Source: an uncultured Chloracidobacterium sp. (GTDB taxonomy: Bacteria; Acidobacteriota; Blastocatellia; Pyrinomonadales; Pyrinomonadaceae). From it: DNA of 5,872 nucleotides. The position numbers and the translations under genes are program-made. The stretch covers positions 1 through 5,872 of the forward strand of contig CALDGX010000125.1 in the NCBI GenBank assembly GCA_937941715.1, written 5' to 3'. The notes beneath the pieces are model-generated. The model was given only the letters and a program-made list of their open reading frames with translations, was not told where the DNA came from and ran no database searches. Of the stretch, positions 5,201 through 5,872 are shown piece by piece. How positions within the stretch are numbered: the stretch's first letter is position 1; the number at the start of each line of letters is the position of its first letter.

Positions 5201-5872
5201 TCATTTCAGCTGATCGGCAACTTCCGACCACTCGTCATAAAGGGCCTGGATGCGGCCCTCAATTGCCGTCAGTTTGGCGGTCGATTCCGACAGCCTGCCG
5301 TAATCAGCCGCTACCTCGGGTAATGCGATCTCGGCCGTGAGTTTCGACGCCTGGGATTCGAGCGACGGGATCTCTGCTTCTATCTCCCTGACACGTTTTT
5401 CCAACTGGTTCCGTTGATTCTTTGAAAGCTCGGAGGCGTTTGCCGAATCCGGAGCTGCCGGGTGATTTCGAACAGTTTCGGCCGGCTTTGACTGTGTTAG
5501 CTGAGGCTCCAGGCTCTGTTTCCAGTCGTGAAACTCCGTGTAATTACCCGCAAAATCGAGGACGCTGCCGTCGGGCTCGAAGCTTAACATCTGACTGGCG
5601 ATCTTATCCAAAAAGAAACGGTCATGGCTTACGACAATGATGGTGCCGTCGTACTCCTCGAGAGCGTTCTCCAGCGATTCCCGCGAGGGGATATCCAGAT
5701 GGTTGGTCGGCTCATCGAGGATCAAGACGTTTTTCTGCGAGTAAATGAGTTTTGCGAGTGCGAGCCTTCCCTTCTCTCCGCCGGAAAGTGCTGAGACCGG
5801 CTTGAAAACATCCTCACCCATAAAAAGGAATTTTGCCAGAAAACCGCGAAGTGTATTGTTATCCGCCATCGG
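5201..5872 (-). CDS. ABC-F family ATPase, C-terminal part (start lies beyond right edge)
   Basis: The frame is open through the edge (a Pro codon at 5872-5870 precedes the first Met), so the true start is outside; the Met at 5869 is internal. The visible 223 residues are the end of the second nucleotide-binding domain and the C-terminus. Counting from that Met, they include FLFMGEDVFKPVSALSGGEK with the ABC signature LSGGE (28-32), Walker B VLILDEPTNHLD (48-59) and the switch histidine in VVSHDRFFLD (79-88). DEPTNHLD is diagnostic of soluble ABC-F proteins, which act on ribosomes or translation and have no membrane domains. After a variable linker (about 118-145) the last 75 residues are Glu/Lys/Leu-rich and predicted coiled coil, as in the Uup and YheS branches. 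The first domain and the Walker A of the second are not in the window. Which branch it belongs to, and whether it protects ribosomes from antibiotics, cannot be decided here. Confidence 0.95.
   Translation of the reverse strand, partial: PMADNNTLRGFLAKFLFMGEDVFKPVSALSGGEKGRLALAKLIYSQKNVLILDEPTNHLDIPSRESLENALEEYDGTIIVVSHDRFFLDKIASQMLSFEPDGSVLDFAGNYTEFHDWKQSLEPQLTQSKPAETVRNHPAAPDSANASELSKNQRNQLEKRVREIEAEIPSLESQASKLTAEIALPEVAADYGRLSESTAKLTAIEGRIQALYDEWSEVADQLK

Noticed and set aside
5867..5869. ATG as the start of the ABC-F gene
   Set aside because: The frame is open upstream to the edge, and the family requires a Walker A and a first ATPase domain before this point, so this Met is internal and the gene is cut by the window.

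Overview
The window (about 55-60% G+C by eye) comes from a bacterial chromosome. It joins the front end of a bacterial microcompartment (BMC) operon to a housekeeping block. A member of Acidobacteriota, perhaps class Blastocatellia, is my best guess. This rests on the Ala/Asn/Pro/Thr-rich low-complexity tail with repeated N-T-N-S and A-N-A-N-S stretches in the RodZ-like protein, and on an AdhE-type aldehyde dehydrogenase encoded beside a single PduA-like shell gene. The assignment is inference, not a database result.

Layout. Leftward (minus strand), from a promoter near 2459-2487, runs a BMC operon: a PduA/EutM-like hexameric shell protein (2033-2425), then a CoA-acylating aldehyde dehydrogenase with a long C-terminal extension (246-1955), then a zinc-ribbon protein cut by the left edge (1-223). 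Between the first two genes lies a possible 24-codon ORF (1956-2030) that exactly fills the gap. Rightward (plus strand), from a promoter at 2551-2580, lie a RodZ-like membrane protein (2637-3647) and then guaB, IMP dehydrogenase (3731-5200). Between them is an 83-bp spacer holding a terminator-like hairpin whose centre is also a perfect TATAAT. An ABC-F ATPase on the minus strand (5201 to the right edge) meets guaB tail to tail with no bases between the stop codons.

How the genes work together. The shell protein would tile the wall of a protein organelle. The dehydrogenase would sit inside and convert a volatile aldehyde plus CoA and NAD+ to acyl-CoA. Its extension carries a predicted encapsulation helix and then a terminal segment resembling the N-terminus of EutT/EutQ. 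The enzyme that makes the aldehyde (diol dehydratase, ammonia lyase, aldolase or other) is not in the window, nor are pentameric vertex proteins or a phosphotransacylase, so the substrate cannot be named. They may lie beyond the left edge. The rodZ-like, guaB and ABC-F genes are general cell functions with no visible link to the BMC.

The most unusual element is the composite C-terminus of the aldehyde dehydrogenase (residues about 448-569). No tRNA, rRNA, CRISPR array, insertion sequence or large repeat was seen, and no gene-free stretch exceeds 300 bases.
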